Origin: Paragonimus westermani
Taxonomy: Eukaryota; Platyhelminthes; Trematoda; Plagiorchiida; Troglotrematidae
Length of the DNA stretch: 64,000 nucleotides
Direction of reading: 5' to 3'
Assembly (NCBI GenBank): GCA_008508345.1
Contig: QNGE01002350.1
Span: 53,775 to 117,774 of the forward strand
Shown: positions 60,016-64,000 of the stretch, piece after piece
Position numbering within the stretch: the first letter of the stretch is position 1
Layout of the letters: each line of letters starts with the position of its first letter
The notes under the pieces: model-generated
What the model was told of the DNA's origin: nothing
Database searches by the model: none
Seen by the model: the letters and a program-made list of their open reading frames with translations, nothing else
Made by a program: the position numbers and the translations under genes

Positions 60016-63000
60016 GCCTCCAGAAGTTTGAAGGTAAGCGTACAGTCCCAACTGTTGGCAACTGAACGAGTAATACAACGCTTACGCATTGTACGCCGTA
60101 TATGTGTTCAACGTCGTCTGGTGATTGGGGGCCTTCACTAGAGGTAAGCGCCCACTGCTAAACGTACGGCGCTTGTGTCCCTGCTAGGTTACATACGTCG
60201 ATTTTTGGTTGACAACGAAGTGTCCTCCCACCAAAGTGTAGAGCGAGCTTGACGTGTAACAGTACATGATCCATGACATATATCCATGGGCATGACAATG
60301 CCGTAGTGCTTAGTAAACCTGCATCTGTAATGTTATTGACTCTTTCCTTATGAATGTTTTGCTCATTTTTTCGTTTATACATTTTCACATATCTGCTAAC
60401 CTACCACTTCATGGTCTACCGTCAGGTCTAACGACTACCCGAGCCACTGTATCCCCGGGTACGACTCAAAACTAAAAAAAGTCGTGATGTCAACTACGAT
60501 GAATCTGAGGTCCATTTCTTTCGTTTAAGGTGACGTGGCGTGAAAGTCCGAATGTGAAGTATGTCGTGACTAATATGAGTGCCGTTCGGTGTGCATTTAG
60601 TATTTACAGTCTGGAATTCGAGGGCAGCAGGTGCCAAGTATTTCGACTTGATGTAGTTACCTCCTTACCGTAAAATCGAGGAGACGGAAGAGAGTGAAAA
60701 GGGGTGCACTAGTACTCTAAAACGACTTCGGCTTTGAACATACGTATTGCCGTCCTGTTACTCAGTAGCAACTCAGTGTCCCAAGAGTTTTACTGTGGTC
60801 AATGACGGTCGAACTAGTACGGCTGATGTGCACCTGGATCAGCTGAATGATACGGGCTGATTGGGTCGCACGAACTGAAAGGACACTAATCTGGTGAAGG
60901 ATCTAAATGAAGCTGGTTGGGTTGCGCCCATTTGCCAGGCTGACGGGGACGCAGGTTAACGTCGCGCCGGAAGTTTTCGGTGGGCACTGAGTGGATAAGT
61001 GTGTGAGTACAACATTTAACTACCGCAATTATACGAGCGAGTCATCATGGATGGGTTGTTCAGTGTCTTATTTTTCGGATTCAGATTGATCAGCGGAGAA
61101 TCAGTGAATGTGGCGTGGTTGCGCTGAATATGTTTTCTCAGATGAACTTACAGGATGCCGCATTGTCATCTCAGCTTGTATATCTCTTTTGAATGATACC
61201 TGCATGAAGGTGATCCTTTCCTCAGTTGTCGATATCTTTTATATCAACCAAGCAGGTTATAAGTGTTTGGGCGGCAAGTTATCCGAATCACCATTCCTTT
61301 GTAGACTGCAGTTTACAACAAATAACTCGTGATTCACAGCATCTACTGAACCTATTATTCTTGTTCTATCAGATATTTTGTCTGGTTCCGTTTATAGTTC
61401 AACTTTATGAAAGTACAGAGCTTACCATCCTGGCCTTGCCAAGTATTACTGTGATGGACGGATAGTTTCGAGTGTTCGTCGTTTCTCTCCAGTAGGACGT
61501 ACAAAAAATGAACTGTCTTCTAAATTAATCAAGGAGTGTGAACGGTTGAGTTCATTTAAACTGCCTATCGCGTTCATGAGCGATCGTGAATGTTCCGAGT
61601 AATGCACACAAATTCTAATCTGTATCAAAGGCTGCTGAAGCTGATTTGTATCCGAGCTGGCTTCAACGTCCCGGCAAACCATTGTGCTAAGGTGTCGTTT
61701 TGCTAACGACCCACTGGTCCTATTCTTTAATCTGTTTTACGTCAGTGAATCTGCCCTCAGCTGAGAAGGGGGCGTTTTTCGCATGATACTGTCATTAGGG
61801 TTCACTGCCCATAGCCAGTTATGCATGTTTTGCCGTCGAGAGATATCGGCGTGCTCTTAAGATCAAGATTCCCCGGACCTGTCAGATCCAACCTGTTTTT
61901 AGAGTTTGCGCTTGTGTTAAAGTGCGACGGGTGTGCGTTATTTCAGGTGCATAAGCTGCAATCTGTAGTGACATACCAGTTTTATATCCTTTCTTTTGGT
62001 TGAGTGCCTGGTCGTGTTCGTAGGAGACGCGTCAGCGCGTGCTTTTTTCTACCAGAGCTGTGGTGGCTGGAAGTCTGTTGCCACTTCTCTTGAGATTAGC
62101 CCACGCACAGTCAACTGGTGGATAGATGATAAGGAGAAAAGCTGAATGTGTGGCCAGCCTGGCGAGCGTAAACAATTAATTTTATGTGACGCAGAAGTCA
62201 GTCAGTTAAAGGAGGGAGTGAGCAAAGATCCCCCTGTCGAGTTGAATCTCCAGAGATTACGGTTGGAAGTAGAATATAGGTGGAAAATCCCTCGTTTGGA
62301 AATTGGTAACTGCTTGGACGGGAGATAGATAACCGTCGAGAAATTACACTTAATCCTTGGGGCTATGAAAACCGTCACATAGAGTGGAGAGAACGTACAG
62401 TCACATGAGACCACGGGAATATTCAATATCTGGATTATTGAAAGTAAGGCATACTAGGTCTGTTGATTCTGTACGACCCCTGAATCGGTCGGCAATACTG
62501 AACCATGTGTTACTGCCAGATGTGAGCGACGGGTCCATGCCGATGAAGCGATTGGTTAATGTCAAATAACTTAAATGATGCTGGTAGATCAATTTGTCCG
62601 AATGCCACAAATGGGAGACAACAGTGATTTAATGCGGTTTGAAATAGAACGGCAGTAAAAAACAGTGATAACAGGCTTCATTTATGATTCTTTGCAGGAA
62701 CCTCAGCTGTACAGCGCCAATATGCTTAATAAGGCGTTGTATCAAGTGAACAAATAATGAACAGCCGGACCAAAAGCAAGGTCACTATATAAGGTGAACG
62801 GCCTGCTAAAGACAATTTAGCCGTCACGCTAATGAGAAACAAAGTCGGGGCAAGCTTGACAAAAGAAACGATCTGCTTATCGAACAAGAGAACAGTTAGC
62901 TGGGGCAACAGGAAACGCGGGATGGCTCCGGGGGCTGGCGAAACTCACTGGATCGTCCAGAACTAAATTCCCGTTCGCAGCCAACAAGAAAATGTCGTTG

Positions 63001-63585
63001 ATACAACAGGACAATAATGAACAGAAAGCCGCAGTCTCTGAAAAAGGCGATGGAGAAATTGGATATAAGTAATAAACAGATGAACTTACATCATTTGCAG
63101 GTCACGAAGGAAATTGTACATCAACAAAAAGACTGTCGTCTCGATTTGCTGACTGTAACAATCTAACAATATGAGTTTGGGACTAAGACTGAGAAAAACA
63201 CGTAACTGGTGTGATCGTAATGTGAAGAATTGTTTGGAACCGGTCACAATTGGGATCTAAACAATCAGAGTTCAACAAATTGCGGTCAGACAAGTCCCTC
63301 ACATTTTAGCAAATCAACAACATACCAGCAAGGAATCACGACAGACTGCAAGAAATCGTCAAGAGTATTCAGACACTTCGATCAACTAGCCGATCTCAAC
63401 GTGTTCCGTAATCACACCAGGAGTAAAACAACAATCAAAGGAGTGGCGAGCTAAATCGTTCCCCACAACCCATAAGGAAATGTTCACATTATTGCTCACG
63501 TACCAGTGCACAGTGTCAAACCTGGCTGCGGTCACTGGTAAATAATCATGCGAGTCAGGCAAGAAGGAACTCAATGATGATTTGC
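60016..63585. other. No recognisable gene
   Basis: About 3.6 kb with frames below 80 codons. No repeat family, RNA gene or element domain was recognised. Confidence 0.4.
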
Positions 63586-63589
63586 GAAA

Positions 63590-63830
63590 CTACAGTCTGC
63601 CATACGGACGTCGAAAGGATGTTCGGGGATCCAGTGTACAGTGGTGTAAAGCCAAGATGGCTAGTGTAATGCTTTCCGGTTGTGAATCTAATCGAAGTGG
63701 CCCGTCAACCAGTGAACAACTAATACAAGAAAGATGACTTCAAGCTTACGAGCGACACATCTGGCATGATCAGTGGTTGGGGTGTGAGGAGGAGTCAGTC
63801 ACAGACACCCGAAAACTAGTGATAGCATTG
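63590..63830 (+). pseudogene. Possible RTE-like LINE C-terminal relic
   Basis: The frame reads GRRKDVRGSS, then MASVMLSGCES and later RHIWHDQW. Spacing and residues resemble the family pattern WRRRDVRLSxKGRVY, then AAVRSVLLYGCE(S/T)W, then FDHRCLR. One stop interrupts it and similarity is weak. Confidence 0.4.
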
Positions 63831-64000
63831 TGCTATCAGAGCATGAGAGAACATACGGTCGTTCTGTTCATACGTACTGAGTAGTGAATCGATCGGTATA
63901 CGGTGTTAGCTTTTGTGTCTATGTCAGAATTTTCCGGCTGCAAAGTATTTTCGACATATATATTTTTTTTCAAGTTGACCATCACTCACATTTGATCGCA
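63831..64000. other. Window end, nothing recognised
   Basis: Short AT-rich stretch (a TATATATTTTTTTT run near 63957) with no feature. Confidence 0.5.

Noticed and set aside
1..64000. CRISPR arrays, bacterial operons, terminators or riboswitches
   Set aside because: No regular short-spaced repeats or compact gene strings; the content is clearly eukaryotic.

Overview
The window is eukaryotic DNA, most likely from a parasitic flatworm (trematode or cestode). There is no bacterial-style gene packing, and most long open frames are decayed retroelement fragments. Those relics (CsRn1-like Ty3/gypsy, BEL/Pao, CR1/Jockey-like and RTE-like LINEs) are types common in flatworms. The one confident host gene has three introns of 28-35 bp, as is frequent in that phylum. 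Species is not resolved. Three N runs (846-882, 32924-33495, 45845) mark assembly joins.

Layout. 1-8.9 kb: mostly featureless, with an AT microsatellite around a gap, a possible SINE and a weak minus-strand exon-like frame. 8.9-10.8 kb: an LTR-retroelement gag relic with a degenerate zinc-knuckle region and a downstream repeat. 10.8-20.9 kb: no recognisable gene, one dispersed repeat. 20.9-41.4 kb: a very large inverted duplication. Arm R1 (20895-28830) and arm R3 (33496-41431) are reverse complements with no net indel over 7.9 kb. A partial third copy, R2 (30368-32923), lies between them beside a 572-bp gap. Each full arm carries two LINE reverse-transcriptase relics and a BEL/Pao integrase relic. 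41.4-47.1 kb: a CsRn1-like Ty3/gypsy element (tRNA-Trp-like primer site, gag, protease, RT, RNase H, integrase) broken by stops and cut off at the single N at 45845. After that N the assembly returns to an exact copy of the sequence 5' of the element, including the candidate LTR.

47.5-54.05 kb: a five-exon PGAP2 (FRAG1 family) gene on the plus strand, 263 codons, assembled here from homology and splice sites. Its fourth intron is 5.67 kb and is filled with LINE fragments, a SINE-like sequence and a three-member repeat family. The candidate 3' LTR ends 375 bp upstream of its start codon in the same orientation.

54-64 kb: non-coding sequence with a near-perfect ~95-bp-arm foldback (57765-57953), two minus-strand RTE-type LINE linker relics (58849-60015) and a weak RTE C-terminal relic (63590-63830).

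I see no operon, CRISPR array, tRNA or rRNA gene, and no convincing novel multi-gene system. The most notable items are the reconstructed PGAP2 gene with its neighbouring LTR and the inverted triplication with contig ends at its divergence points.
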